DNA of 64,000 nucleotides, from NCBI GenBank assembly GCA_030603065.1, contig JAUVYN010000009.1, positions 1 through 64,000 on the forward strand, read 5' to 3'. Shown here piece by piece: positions 49,517 to 58,829 of the stretch. The DNA comes from Pseudomonas sp. (GTDB lineage: Bacteria > Pseudomonadota > Gammaproteobacteria > Pseudomonadales > Pseudomonadaceae). Made by a program: the position numbers and the translations under genes. Each line of letters begins with the position of its first letter. Within the stretch, counting starts at the first letter, position 1. The notes beneath the pieces are model-generated. The model made no database searches. It worked only from the letters and a program-made list of their open reading frames with translations, and was not told the origin of the DNA.

Positions 49517-49822
49517 TCAGATGGGACGGCTGCCGTATTTACCGTCGGGCTTCTTTGGCGGATCGCCGATGACGTTGTCGTCAATCTGCTGAATCTTTCC
49601 ACCACGGGCCATGAACTCTTCCATCTGCCGCGCGAGCATCTCGCGTTCACGGGCCTTGGCTTCCAGCGACAGGCCTTCCAGCGGGTCTTCCTCGACTGCT
49701 TTCTTGCGTGGCTTTACCGCAGGCTCGGCATCTTCGTCCGAGTCGGGCAAATCATCCACATCACTGTCGTCGCTCGCTTCAACCTCGTCCAGCTCTTCGT
49801 CTTCGATATCGTCGTCACTCAT
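49517..49822 (-). CDS. sutA: Transcriptional regulator SutA
   Basis: About 101 residues. The N-terminal half is extremely acidic (runs of Asp/Glu), the middle is a helix (SLEAKAREREMLARQMEEFM), and the C-terminus is the conserved GDPPKKPDGKYGSRPI. This is the layout of P. aeruginosa SutA, an RNA-polymerase-binding factor that helps sigma-S-dependent and slow-growth transcription. In-frame ATGs at 49828 and 49840 give up to 6 more residues. Convergent with the HAD gene. Confidence 0.88.
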   Translation of the reverse strand: MSDDDIEDEELDEVEASDDSDVDDLPDSDEDAEPAVKPRKKAVEEDPLEGLSLEAKAREREMLARQMEEFMARGGKIQQIDDNVIGDPPKKPDGKYGSRPI

Positions 49823-49920
49823 CGCCATAACCCATGCCAAAAAAACAGGCTATTTATAGCGCAACAGCAGGATTTGGCTAGAGGGGGCGGACAACTTTTT
49901 TCAACGCCCGCCGAACGGCA

Positions 49921-49943
49921 GCGGCGCAAGTAACCCGCGCCGC
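49921..49943 (-). terminator. GC-rich hairpin downstream of the ferritin-like gene
   Basis: Perfect 7-bp stem GCGGCGC/GCGCCGC with a 9-nt loop, 13 nt past the stop of the gene at 49957. An A-run on the plus strand near 49895 (TTTTTT on the minus strand equals A) is offset, so the terminator call is weak. Confidence 0.3.
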
Positions 49944-49956
49944 CACCCTGAGATGT

Positions 49957-50415
49957 CTACATATCCCGCGAGCTGGTGATCTGATCCGCCAGACGCAGGG
50001 TTTCGTGTTTTTCAAGATCGTAGATTTTCTGAGCCAGCTCCTTCGCCTCGGGGATGGCACCCTTGCTTGTCATTCCCTTCCATATTTCCATGACCTGGTT
50101 GTGCACATCGAAGATCTCTTCGCAGATCTGATCAAAGGTCATTTTTCCGTAGTCGATCTCGCGGGTGCGCTGATCGGGTGGCAGGGTTTCACTGATCTGG
50201 TCGTACAGCCAGGTATTCAGTGCCTTGGGATCGGCCTGCTGCTTGAAGCCTTCCACCTCCTTGGCCAACTTTCGTTCGTGATCGATCACGTACTCCAGTA
50301 ACCATTTCGCGCGCTCGTTATCCTGCCGGGCCAAGCCTTGCTCCATGAGCTCCGCCATATTGTTGTGAAACAGAGTGGTCCACTCGGTCAGGTACTGGAA
50401 GGTCTGCGCTTTCAT
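49957..50415 (-). CDS. Conserved helical protein, possibly ferritin-like
   Basis: A 152-residue, all-helical protein I do not recognise by name. Acid/His pairs recur along the predicted helices: EYVIDHERKLAKE (~48-60), CEEIFDVHNQVMEIW (~103-117) and DLEKHETLRLADQ near the end. The spacing resembles four-helix diiron (ferritin-like) or hemerythrin-like proteins, but I cannot prove metal binding. ATG 50415 has AAGGAG 6 nt upstream. It stands between sutA and yjbQ; stress-related or stationary-phase use would fit the SutA neighbour only by association. Confidence 0.7.
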   Translation of the reverse strand: MKAQTFQYLTEWTTLFHNNMAELMEQGLARQDNERAKWLLEYVIDHERKLAKEVEGFKQQADPKALNTWLYDQISETLPPDQRTREIDYGKMTFDQICEEIFDVHNQVMEIWKGMTSKGAIPEAKELAQKIYDLEKHETLRLADQITSSRDM

Positions 50416-50517
50416 GGCGTCTCCTTGCGGTTTGAGTCTATGCAAAGTGAGACCCCCACCGGGGTGGCAAGGTTCGCCGGCTGTTGGATGTCGTTACCAT
50501 TGAGCTGGTTGAGCCTG

Positions 50518-50940
50518 TCAGGCGGAGCCCTGGAGCGTCGCCAGGATCCGTCGGCTGCCCCCATGCTCACGGTGCTCGCCGAGGTAGATCCCCTGCCATG
50601 TCCCCATGGCGAGGCGCCCGGACGCCACCGGCAAGCTCAGCTGAACGCCCAGCAGGCTGGATTTGACGTGGGCCGTCATATCGTCAGGTCCCTCATCGGT
50701 ATGCCGAAAGAACGGCGTTCCGTCAGGTACCAGATGACGCAGCATCGCCTCCAGGTCGCCGCGGACCAGTGGGTCAGCGTTTTCATTGACCGTCAGCGAG
50801 GCCGAGGTGTGCTGTAGCCACAGATGCAGCAGGCCGACTCTGCAGTCGCGCAGTTCCGGAAGTGCCTGACGGATCTCGTCATCGACCAGATGCATGCCGC
50901 GGGGCCGTGCACGCAGGTGAATAGTGCGTTGCAACCACAT
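50518..50940 (-). CDS. yjbQ: YjbQ/UPF0047 family protein
   Basis: A 140-residue YjbQ protein. The signature [25 protein letters not shown] and late [21 protein letters not shown] are complete, including the conserved His and Glu cluster. The family has weak thiamine-phosphate synthase activity in vitro; true role unclear. Start ATG 50940 matches the family; longer upstream frame passes through the amtB terminator. It follows amtB on the same strand, after that terminator. Confidence 0.9.
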   Translation of the reverse strand: MWLQRTIHLRARPRGMHLVDDEIRQALPELRDCRVGLLHLWLQHTSASLTVNENADPLVRGDLEAMLRHLVPDGTPFFRHTDEGPDDMTAHVKSSLLGVQLSLPVASGRLAMGTWQGIYLGEHREHGGSRRILATLQGSA

Positions 50941-50970
50941 GGACGATCTCCTCCAATCGTTTTTGCGCAA

Positions 50971-51001
50971 AAAGACAGGGCGCCCGAAGGCGCCCTGTCT
51001 T
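50971..51001 (-). terminator. Rho-independent terminator of amtB
   Basis: On the minus strand AAGACAGGGCGCC-TTCG-GGCGCCCTGTCTT: a 13-bp perfect stem closed by a stable TTCG tetraloop and followed by a short T-run. It lies 22 nt past the amtB stop, so glnK-amtB ends here and yjbQ needs its own promoter. Confidence 0.9.
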
Positions 51002-51022
51002 ATCCGCATGTACCGCAGCGAG

Positions 51023-52285
51023 TTACTTCTTGCTGCTGGTGAACTCCGGATAGGCTTCCATACCGCACTCGGAGATGTCTACCCCTTCGTACTCTTCCTC
51101 TTCGCTGACGCGGATTCCCATGACCGCCTTGAGGATGAGCCACACCACCAGGCTGACCAGGAATACCCAGAGGAAGATGCTGACGATGCCGATCAGCTGG
51201 CCACCGATGGTTGCATCGCCATTGGTCAGCAGGACCGCCAGCAGACCCCAGATACCCACTACGCCGTGAACGGAGATGGCGCCAACCGGGTCGTCGATCT
51301 TGAGCTTGTCCAGTGCCAGGATCGAGAACACCACGATCACGCCGCCGACCGCACCGATCAGGGTAGCCTGGAATCCGCCGGGGGTAGAAGGCTCGGCCGT
51401 GATCGCCACCAGACCGGCCAGGGCACCGTTCAGAGCCATGGTCAGGTCAGCCTTGCCGAACAGGATGCGAGCGACGATCAGCGCAGCGATCAGGCCACCG
51501 GCCGCCGAAGCATTGGTGTTGACGAACACCTGGGCGACAGCGTTGGCGTCTTCGATATTGGAAACGATCAGCTGCGAACCGCCGTTGAAGCCGAACCAGC
51601 CCATCCACAGGATGAAGGTACCCAGCGTAGCCAGCGGCAGGTTGGCACCGGGGATCGCATTGATCTGCCCGTTGGCACCGTACTTGCCCTTGCGCGGACC
51701 GAGCACCAGCACACCGGCCAGAGCAGCGGAAGCACCTGCCATGTGCACGATACCGGAACCTGCATAGTCGCTGAAGCCTGCGGCGTCGAGGAAGCCACCA
51801 CCCCAGCTCCAGTAGCCCTGGATCGGGTAGATGAAGCCAGTCATGATGACCGCGAAGGCCAGGAAGGCGAACAGCTTCATGCGCTCGGCAACCGCACCGG
51901 AGACGATCGACATGGCAGTCGCAACGAATACCACCTGGAAGAAGAAGTCCGCACGATTGGAATAGTAGGGAGCATCCTCGTCACCGGCAGCCGCCGCAGC
52001 CAGAACATCTGCCGCATCGTTTTCAGCGCCGATCAGCAGACCGAGGCTGGGCAGAATGCCGCCTTCGCTGCCGGAATACATGATGTGATAGCCGACGACC
52101 AGGTACATCACGCTGGCGATGGCGTAGAGCGCCACGTTCTTGGTCAGAATCTCGGTCGTGTTCTTGGCACGAACGAGGCCGGACTCGAGCATGGCGAAGC
52201 CCGCCGCCATCCACATGACCAGCGCGCCGCATAGCAGAAAGTAAAAGGTATCAAGCGCATACTTGATTTGTACGATATCTTCCAT
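51023..52285 (-). CDS. amtB: Ammonium transporter AmtB
   Basis: A 420-residue Amt/MEP/Rh channel with about eleven membrane helices. Markers: [22 protein letters not shown] near the start, [32 protein letters not shown] (pore His region) and [15 protein letters not shown] (second pore His). It has no obvious cleavable signal peptide. The glnK gene lies 51 nt upstream on the same strand; GlnK plugs AmtB when ammonium is plentiful. The last ~30 residues form the cytoplasmic tail. Confidence 0.95.
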   Translation of the reverse strand: MEDIVQIKYALDTFYFLLCGALVMWMAAGFAMLESGLVRAKNTTEILTKNVALYAIASVMYLVVGYHIMYSGSEGGILPSLGLLIGAENDAADVLAAAAAGDEDAPYYSNRADFFFQVVFVATAMSIVSGAVAERMKLFAFLAFAVIMTGFIYPIQGYWSWGGGFLDAAGFSDYAGSGIVHMAGASAALAGVLVLGPRKGKYGANGQINAIPGANLPLATLGTFILWMGWFGFNGGSQLIVSNIEDANAVAQVFVNTNASAAGGLIAALIVARILFGKADLTMALNGALAGLVAITAEPSTPGGFQATLIGAVGGVIVVFSILALDKLKIDDPVGAISVHGVVGIWGLLAVLLTNGDATIGGQLIGIVSIFLWVFLVSLVVWLILKAVMGIRVSEEEEYEGVDISECGMEAYPEFTSSKK

Positions 52286-52336
52286 AATAAGCCCCCCAAA
52301 TAGGCTTAGTTACCGCTTGTCAGTGAGAAGAACGGC

Positions 52337-52741
<405 letters not shown>

Positions 52742-52837
52742 TTAGAAACGGACATTGCACAGAGGCTGTTGCAGAGCCCGCCACTGGAGCGACCCGGCAA
52801 CCGCGGTCAGGGGTCTGGCGAGGTTCAACTGCTTCAT
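52742..52837 (-). CDS. Possible 31-codon leader ORF upstream of glnK
   Basis: An ATG with GGGAG 9 nt upstream opens a 31-codon frame (starts MKQLNLARPL, ends in VRF) that stops 66 nt before the glnK ATG. It lies in the ~250-nt leader expected from the sigma-54 promoter at 52938-52953. I know no matching family. It may be a chance ORF, a regulatory leader peptide or a real small protein. Confidence 0.3.
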   Translation of the reverse strand: MKQLNLARPLTAVAGSLQWRALQQPLCNVRF

Positions 52838-52937
52838 TTTCTTATGCTCCCTACGATGAATCGTTGCAAAGCCAGTGCTGGCACCCGGCCAGGCGACCAT
52901 TTTGGTTCACCCGATCCTGGGCAGCTGCGGTTCACAT

Positions 52938-52953
52938 AGCAGAAAGCCTGCCA
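52938..52953 (-). promoter_or_regulatory. Predicted sigma-54 promoter of glnK-amtB
   Basis: On the minus strand TGGCAGGCTTTCTGCT: the -24 GG and -12 GC doublets are at the required 10-nt spacing (consensus TGGCAC-N5-TTGC). Predicted start is near 52926. An NtrC-like site lies ~100 bp upstream, which is the expected enhancer geometry. Confidence 0.72.
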
Positions 52954-53028
52954 GTTTTATTAATTCCTTATATATCAGTCCGTTAAACAAATAGTTAGGC
53001 GGATTCACGGAGTCGAACAGAAGGCCTC

Positions 53029-53043
53029 GCACCGCAATGGTGC
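53029..53043. promoter_or_regulatory. NtrC-type enhancer site
   Basis: GCACC-GCAAT-GGTGC is a perfect match to the NtrC dyad (GCACC-N5-GGTGC). Its centre is about 110 bp upstream of the predicted glnK start. A second, imperfect dyad (GCACC-CAG-GGTGC, spacer 3 instead of 5) sits at 53075-53087 and may be an auxiliary site. The divergent ubiK gene starts 124 nt away and could also be influenced. Confidence 0.75.
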
Positions 53044-53166
53044 ACGCAGAGCCAGCCAAGCGCCCCAGTTTCGAGCACCCAGGGTGCCAACCACCTCGCG
53101 TTACCTGCAAAACCCCTGTGTTAGACTTTGCAGACCTCAGCGCCTCGGTAACCTCTGGAGTCAGTC

Positions 53167-53421
53167 ATGTTGCACAAAGTCCTGTTCGATGCCGTCAGTG
53201 GCCAGGCCGCGCGCCTGCTCATGAGTGAAAAAGGATTGCCCGCCGCGGAGCTGGAAAAGCGTCTCAAGGCCTTGCTGCAGAGCGCACTGTCCAAACTCGA
53301 TGTGGTCAGTCGAGAGGAATTCGACTCCCAGCAGGCTGTGCTCATGCGTACACGCGAGCGGCTCGAGGCACTCGAAAAGCGCGTCACCGATCTGGAGACG
53401 CGCGGCAACCCACCCACCTGA
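53167..53421 (+). CDS. ubiK: Ubiquinone biosynthesis accessory factor UbiK
   Basis: An 84-residue BMFP/UbiK protein. The C-terminal half is a coiled coil with DVVSREEFDSQQAVLMRTRERLEALEKRV, the family core that trimerises and binds UbiJ/lipid. The N-terminus is helical and amphipathic. UbiK assists the soluble Ubi complex in aerobic ubiquinone synthesis. comM starts 31 nt downstream. Confidence 0.88.
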   Translation: MLHKVLFDAVSGQAARLLMSEKGLPAAELEKRLKALLQSALSKLDVVSREEFDSQQAVLMRTRERLEALEKRVTDLETRGNPPT

Positions 53422-53452
53422 ACCTCAGGGCGGGTCCGATCAAGGAGCGATC

Positions 53453-54958
53453 ATGTCACTGGCACTGGTGCACAGCCGCGCCAAATTGGGCGTCCAGGCG
53501 CCTTCCGTTACGGTTGAAGTCCACCTCGCCAGCGGCATGCCGAGCCTGACGCTGGTCGGCCTGCCGGAGACGGCCGTTCGCGAAAGCAAAGACCGGGTAC
53601 GCAGCGCGCTGCAGAATGCCCGACTGGATTTTCCCAGCCTCAAGCGAATAACCATCAATCTGGCTCCCGCCGATCTACCCAAGGAAGGCGGGCGCTTCGA
53701 CCTGGCCATCGCGCTGGGTATGCTGACCGCCAGCGGACAGATACCGACCGACTGCCTGACAGATTGCGAGTGCCTGGGTGAACTGGCGTTGTCTGGCGAA
53801 TTGCGTCCGGTGCAGGGCGTTCTACCCGCGGCGCTGGCCTGCCGAGATCAAGGACGCAAACTGATCCTGCCTCGGGCCAACGCCGCCGAGGCCGCCCTGG
53901 TAAGAGGGCTGCACATCATAGCTGCCGAGCATCTTCTGGAGCTTTGCGAGCATCTGCGCGGCGAGCGTGAACTTGCCGCCGTTGACAGCTCCGCCGGCCC
54001 AGCGACCGCTCCGATCACGGCGGATCTGGCCGATGTTCAGGGCCAGGCACAGGCCAAGCGGGCGCTGATAGTCGCGGCCAGTGGCGGCCACAACCTGCTG
54101 CTGTTCGGCCCGCCTGGCACTGGCAAGACATTGCTGGCCAGCCGTTTGCCGGGAATACTGCCACCACTGAGCGAGCGCGAGGCTCTGGAAGTAGCTGCGG
54201 TGCAGTCCGTCTGTGCCAGTACGCCCCTTACGAGCTGGCCGATTCGCCCCTTCCGCTCGCCTCACCATGGTGCATCCGCTGCTGCACTGGTTGGCGGAGG
54301 CAGCCAGCCGCGACCAGGGGAAATCAGCCAGGCGCATCAGGGCGTGCTTTTTCTCGACGAATTGCCCGAATTCGATCGCAGGGTGCTGGAAATGCTCCGG
54401 GAGCCGCTGGAATCAGGGGAGATTCATATCGCGCGGGCAAGGGAGCAACTGACCTTCCCTGCCCGTTTTCAACTGATTGCGGCGATGAACCCCTGCCCAT
54501 GCGGATATCAGGGCGACCCCTCGGGGCGTTGCCGCTGCACACCGGAACAGATAGAAAGGTATCGCGGCAAGCTCTCCGGACCGCTACTCGACCGAATCGA
54601 CCTGCATCTGGCAATGCACAATGAGAGCTTCAGCCTGGCTGCGCCACAACCGGGACGCCCCACTTCCGAAGAAGCGGCAGGCTGGATAGCCGCGGCGCGT
54701 GATCGTCAGATGACACGGCAGGGACGGCTGAACGCACACCTGGATCTGACAGGGTTAAGGGAGCACTGCGCGCTGGAGGCAGCTGACGCGAGCTGGATGG
54801 AGCAGGCGATAGAGCGGCTTGGGCTGTCGCACCGAGCCAGCCATCGCGCACTCAAGGTCGCGCGCAGTATTGCCGACCTGGCCGGCGAGAAGCGCCTTGC
54901 CCGAACCCATCTGGCCGAAGCGCTGCAGTATCGGCAGCTCGACCGTCGCTCAGGATGA
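53453..54958 (+). CDS. comM: ComM-type AAA+ Mg-chelatase-like helicase
   Basis: A 501-residue ComM. The N-terminal Lon-like fold domain (~1-170) begins MSLALVHSRAKLGVQAPSVTVEVHL with the GLPETAVRESKDRVRSAL block. The AAA+ module has Walker A FGPPGTGKT near 222 and Walker B GVLFLDELPEF; a zinc-like cysteine patch CPCGYQGDPSGRCRC follows. In Acinetobacter and Vibrio ComM migrates branched DNA during natural transformation. Start ATG 53453 has AAGGAG 6 nt upstream; a longer frame begins inside ubiK and is discarded. Confidence 0.94.
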   Translation: MSLALVHSRAKLGVQAPSVTVEVHLASGMPSLTLVGLPETAVRESKDRVRSALQNARLDFPSLKRITINLAPADLPKEGGRFDLAIALGMLTASGQIPTDCLTDCECLGELALSGELRPVQGVLPAALACRDQGRKLILPRANAAEAALVRGLHIIAAEHLLELCEHLRGERELAAVDSSAGPATAPITADLADVQGQAQAKRALIVAASGGHNLLLFGPPGTGKTLLASRLPGILPPLSEREALEVAAVQSVCASTPLTSWPIRPFRSPHHGASAAALVGGGSQPRPGEISQAHQGVLFLDELPEFDRRVLEMLREPLESGEIHIARAREQLTFPARFQLIAAMNPCPCGYQGDPSGRCRCTPEQIERYRGKLSGPLLDRIDLHLAMHNESFSLAAPQPGRPTSEEAAGWIAAARDRQMTRQGRLNAHLDLTGLREHCALEAADASWMEQAIERLGLSHRASHRALKVARSIADLAGEKRLARTHLAEALQYRQLDRRSG

Positions 54959-54968
54959 GCGGTGACCA

Positions 54969-56657
54969 TCAGCCGTCCTGAACGGCGGAGCTCTCGCGCC
55001 CCATGCTGTAGGCTTCCATGAAATAACAGAGCTCTTCGAAAGGCAGCGCCGGACTGATGAAATATCCCTGCACCTGATCGCAGCCCATCCGTCGCAACAG
55101 CTCCAGCTGATCCCGATATTCGACGCCTTCGGCTACCACCTGAAGGTCGAGACTATGGCCCATTTCCACCATAGCTGTGACCAGCTGACGATCACTGTCC
55201 CGCTGGGCGATGCCCTTGACGAAGCTTCGATCCAGCTTGAGCAGGTTGATAGGCAGGCTGTGCAGGTGCACGAAGGACGAGAATCCGGTGCCGAAATCAT
55301 CGAGAGAGAAGCGCACCCCCAGGCCGGTCATGCCCTGCATGGTCTGCAGCACCTGAGCGGGGTGCTGCATCACCGCGGTTTCGGTCAGCTCGAACTCGAG
55401 CATGCGCGGATCGATTCGGGTCTTTTCCAGTAAACGGGCCACGGTCGCCAGGAGTTGACTGTCCTGAAACTGGCGGAAAGACATATTGACCGCAACGTGG
55501 ACCCTGCCCAGATTTCGGCGTTGCAACTGTGCCAGATCATGACAGGCTCGGGCGATGACCCAGTAGCCCATCGGCACGATCAGCCCAGTTTCTTCCGCCA
55601 GCGGAATGAACTCGTTGGGGCCCAGCAATCCGCGTTCCGGATGGCGCCAACGAATCAGCCCTTCGAGCCCCACTATATTTCCGCTACGTAGATCCACCCT
55701 GGGCTGGTAATGCAGCTCGAACTGGCTGCGCCTCAAGGCCTGACGCAACGCACCTTCGAACTCGATCAGGCTGTTCGCGTGCAAATTGATACGGTCGTCG
55801 TAGAAGTGAAAGTTGCAGCCGCGCTGCCCCTTGGCCTGCTGCATTGCCATCGTAGCGTGCAACAGCAGGCTGTCGACCGTCTGCCCAGCCTCGGGGTAGG
55901 TGGCAATACCCACACTGCAACCGAGCAGCAGACTCTCGTTGACCACGAAGAAGGGCTCGGCCAGTTCGTGCGTGATCTTCTGGGCGATCTGCAGCAGATT
56001 GCTCGGACTGGCATAGTCCTCGACAATCACGCCAAACTCGTCGCTACCCATCCGTCCGATGGTATCGGTGTTGCGCACAACTCGTCGCAGCCGGTTGACC
56101 ACCTCGCAGATTATCGAATCGCCAGCCCTGTGCCCCAGGGTATCGTTGACATGCCGAAAGTTGTCCAGGTCGATCAGCAGTACGGCAAGCGGCTTGTTGT
56201 TTCGCAGTGCGCGCCGCATACCGACCTTGAGGCGATCCTGAAGCATTTGCCGGTTGCAGATCCCCGTCAGCAAGTCATAACTTGCGGCATGATTCAGCGC
56301 TGTTTGCAGGCCGTGGCGTTCCAAAGCGTAATTGAGACAGCGCACCAGTTCGCTGGCGCTGGCCTGATTCCAGATGCTGTCCTGAATGAAAGATGGTAGA
56401 GGAGCCTGTTCGGGGCTCACCGAGAGATGGATGAGCGGGACTTCGCATTCCCGCGCGCTGTCAAAGAAATCCGTCCCCAGGAGCACCGCACGCACGCCCC
56501 CCGCTGCCAGATCGGATTGCAGCTCCTCCCAACTGCCACGGCGCACCAGCTCGTAGCCATGACCTCTGACCGCTGAAAGCCGGCGACAAAGCTGAACGTA
56601 CGCACCCTGGTCGTGGTCCAGCAACACAACACGTCGCGCTGGCGAGTCAGAAGACAC
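54969..56657 (-). CDS. GGDEF-EAL protein, likely c-di-GMP phosphodiesterase
   Basis: A 562-residue protein beside rep; I recall a phosphodiesterase (ProE) in this position in P. aeruginosa. Residues ~8-110 resemble a degenerate receiver (VVLLDHDQGAYVQLCRRL) without a clear phospho-Asp. The GGDEF domain (~125-285) has a GSDEF signature at 204-208 with RNTD upstream, so cyclase activity is doubtful. The EAL domain (~295-550) reads EGLIRW instead of EALLRW, yet keeps the metal-binding pattern (NMSFRQF, ELTETAVM, DDFGTGFSSF, LKLDRSFV, VVAEGVE). Convergent with comM, divergent from rep. Confidence 0.9.
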   Translation of the reverse strand: MSSDSPARRVVLLDHDQGAYVQLCRRLSAVRGHGYELVRRGSWEELQSDLAAGGVRAVLLGTDFFDSARECEVPLIHLSVSPEQAPLPSFIQDSIWNQASASELVRCLNYALERHGLQTALNHAASYDLLTGICNRQMLQDRLKVGMRRALRNNKPLAVLLIDLDNFRHVNDTLGHRAGDSIICEVVNRLRRVVRNTDTIGRMGSDEFGVIVEDYASPSNLLQIAQKITHELAEPFFVVNESLLLGCSVGIATYPEAGQTVDSLLLHATMAMQQAKGQRGCNFHFYDDRINLHANSLIEFEGALRQALRRSQFELHYQPRVDLRSGNIVGLEGLIRWRHPERGLLGPNEFIPLAEETGLIVPMGYWVIARACHDLAQLQRRNLGRVHVAVNMSFRQFQDSQLLATVARLLEKTRIDPRMLEFELTETAVMQHPAQVLQTMQGMTGLGVRFSLDDFGTGFSSFVHLHSLPINLLKLDRSFVKGIAQRDSDRQLVTAMVEMGHSLDLQVVAEGVEYRDQLELLRRMGCDQVQGYFISPALPFEELCYFMEAYSMGRESSAVQDG

Positions 56658-56817
56658 AGATCCTCCATGGATCCATAGGAATTAAGTAGATAGGGCAACT
56701 TTATAAGGTAGCTTGTACAGAAAAGAAAGCCTCCGCTAGCCTATCCGCCCCCGGCTTTGCTGTCGACCCCCCCAAATGTGCTGTTAAACTGTTTCGCCAA
56801 GCAGGAGAACCCCATTC

Positions 56818-58824
56818 GTGTCCACCCTCAACCCGCGCCAACAGGAAGCCGTGCAGTACATCAGCGGGCCGATGCTGGTGCTGGCTGGCGCCGGCAGCGG
56901 CAAAACCAGCGTGATCACCCGCAAGATCGCCTACCTGGTCAAGGAATGCGGGTACAAGGCGCAGAACATCGTCGCGGTGACCTTCACCAACAAGGCCGCA
57001 CGGGAGATGAAAGAGCGTGTCGGCCACCTGCTGCGGGGCGGTGATGCCCGCGGCCTGACTGTCTCGACTTTCCACAACCTGGGTCTGAACATCATCCGCA
57101 AGGAGCACAAGCGACTCGGCTACAAGCCGGGATTCTCGATCTTCGATCAGCAGGACGCCCAGGCACTGATCACCGATCTGATGCACCGCGACTACGGTGC
57201 CGACGACGGGATCGAAGGCATCCAGGCGCAGATTTCCAACTGGAAAAACGACCTTGTTACCCCCGAAGAAGCCCTGGCCCGGGCCAAGAGCCCGCAGGAG
57301 CAAACCGCAGCGAGTGTGTACGCACACTACAACCGCACGCTCAAGGCCTACAATGCGGTCGACTTCGATGACCTGATCCTGATTCCGGTGATGTTGTTTC
57401 GTGACCACCCGGACGTACTGGAGAAATGGCAGTTCCGGATTCGCTACATGCTGGTGGATGAATACCAGGACACCAATGCAACCCAGTACCTGCTGGTGAA
57501 GATGCTGGTAGGCAACGCCGCACGCTTTACCGTAGTAGGCGACGATGACCAGTCTATCTACGCCTGGCGCGGCGCGCGCCCTGAAAACCTGGCGCAGTTG
57601 AAGGAGGATTTCCCGGCGCTGAAGGTGGTCATGCTCGAACAGAATTATCGCTCCACCAGCCGCATCCTGCGTGCCGCCAACACACTTATCGCGAATAATC
57701 CCCACGTCTTCGAGAAACAACTCTGGAGCGAGCTGGGCTATGGCGATCCGATCCGTGCTATCCGCTGCCGCAACGAGGAAGCAGAGGCCGAGCGGGTCGC
57801 CACTGATATCCAGCTGCGCCATATGCGCGACAAGCACGCATGGCGCGACTTCGCCATCCTTTACCGTGGCAACCATCAGGCGCGGCTGATCGAACTCAAA
57901 CTACAGCACCACCAGATTCCCTATCACCTGTCAGGCGGCACCAGCTTTTTCGCCCGCCAGGAAGTAAAGGACCTTATGGCCTACTTCCGGTTGCTGGTGA
58001 ATCCGGATGACGACAACGCACTGCTGCGCGTGATCAACGTCCCGCGCCGCGAGATCGGCCCTGCGACGCTAGAAAAGCTCGGCAACTATGCGAACGAGCG
58101 AGACGTCAGTCTGTTCACCGCCTGCGCCGAACTGGGACTTTCCGAGCACCTGGAGCCGCGCTATCTGGAACGACTTCAGCGCTTCCAGCGCTGGCTTGAA
58201 GGAATCCGCCAACGCTGCAGCCGGGAAGAGCCCATCGGCGTACTGCGCGACATGGTGCTGGATCTGGATTATGAAAACTGGATTCGTCAGAACTGCTCCA
58301 GCGACGATATTGCCGCCAAACGCATGGGCAACGTCTGGTTCCTGCTCGATGCTCTGAAAACCACCATCGAGCGGGACGAATCTGGTGAAACTGACATCGA
58401 GGACGCCATCGCCAAGCTGGTGTTGCGCGACATGCTCGAACGTCACGAGGAAGAAGAAGACAACGATCGGGTGCAGCTGATGACGCTGCATGCCTCGAAG
58501 GGGCTCGAATACCCGCACGTGTACATCATGGGTATGGAGGAAGAGATTCTGCCTCACCGCTCAAGCATCGAAGCCGACAGCGTCGAAGAAGAGCGCCGCC
58601 TGGCTTATGTGGGCATCACTCGCGCCAAGCGTACCCTGGCATTCACCTTCGCCGCCAAGCGCCGCCAGTTCGGTGAGGTAATCGACTGTCTGCCGAGTCG
58701 CTTTCTGGACGAACTACCCACCGAAGACCTGGAATGGGAAGGTACCGAAGACGTACCGGCAGAGAAAAAACAGGCTCGAGGGCGGAGCGCCCTGGCGGAT
58801 ATCCGCAACATGCTCACGCGCTAG
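56818..58824 (+). CDS. rep: ATP-dependent DNA helicase Rep
   Basis: A 668-residue SF1A helicase that helps replication forks past bound proteins. Motif Q/I: LNPRQQEAVQYI and VLAGAGSGKTSVITRKIAYL. Motif II DEYQDTNATQY, motif III GDDDQSIYAWRGA, motif IV EQNYRSTSRIL, motif V VQLMTLHASKGLEYPHV, motif VI EERRLAYVGITRAK. Start is GTG 56818 with AGGAG 7-8 nt upstream. It converges with the PAS-GGDEF gene 5 nt beyond its stop. Confidence 0.95.
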   Translation: MSTLNPRQQEAVQYISGPMLVLAGAGSGKTSVITRKIAYLVKECGYKAQNIVAVTFTNKAAREMKERVGHLLRGGDARGLTVSTFHNLGLNIIRKEHKRLGYKPGFSIFDQQDAQALITDLMHRDYGADDGIEGIQAQISNWKNDLVTPEEALARAKSPQEQTAASVYAHYNRTLKAYNAVDFDDLILIPVMLFRDHPDVLEKWQFRIRYMLVDEYQDTNATQYLLVKMLVGNAARFTVVGDDDQSIYAWRGARPENLAQLKEDFPALKVVMLEQNYRSTSRILRAANTLIANNPHVFEKQLWSELGYGDPIRAIRCRNEEAEAERVATDIQLRHMRDKHAWRDFAILYRGNHQARLIELKLQHHQIPYHLSGGTSFFARQEVKDLMAYFRLLVNPDDDNALLRVINVPRREIGPATLEKLGNYANERDVSLFTACAELGLSEHLEPRYLERLQRFQRWLEGIRQRCSREEPIGVLRDMVLDLDYENWIRQNCSSDDIAAKRMGNVWFLLDALKTTIERDESGETDIEDAIAKLVLRDMLERHEEEEDNDRVQLMTLHASKGLEYPHVYIMGMEEEILPHRSSIEADSVEEERRLAYVGITRAKRTLAFTFAAKRRQFGEVIDCLPSRFLDELPTEDLEWEGTEDVPAEKKQARGRSALADIRNMLTR

Positions 58825-58829
58825 CTGCG

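Noticed and set aside
50924..52234. 436-codon frame opposite amtB, rich in Asp/His/Gln
   Set aside because: Mirror image of hydrophobic amtB codons; composition is implausible for a folded protein and AmtB is certain.
52765..52790. Second sigma-54 promoter near glnK (TGGCGGGCTCTGCA on minus strand)
   Set aside because: The GG and GC doublets are 8 nt apart instead of 10.
56701..57876. 391-codon frame opposite rep
   Set aside because: Covered by the Rep helicase motifs on the plus strand; crosses the rep start and promoter region.
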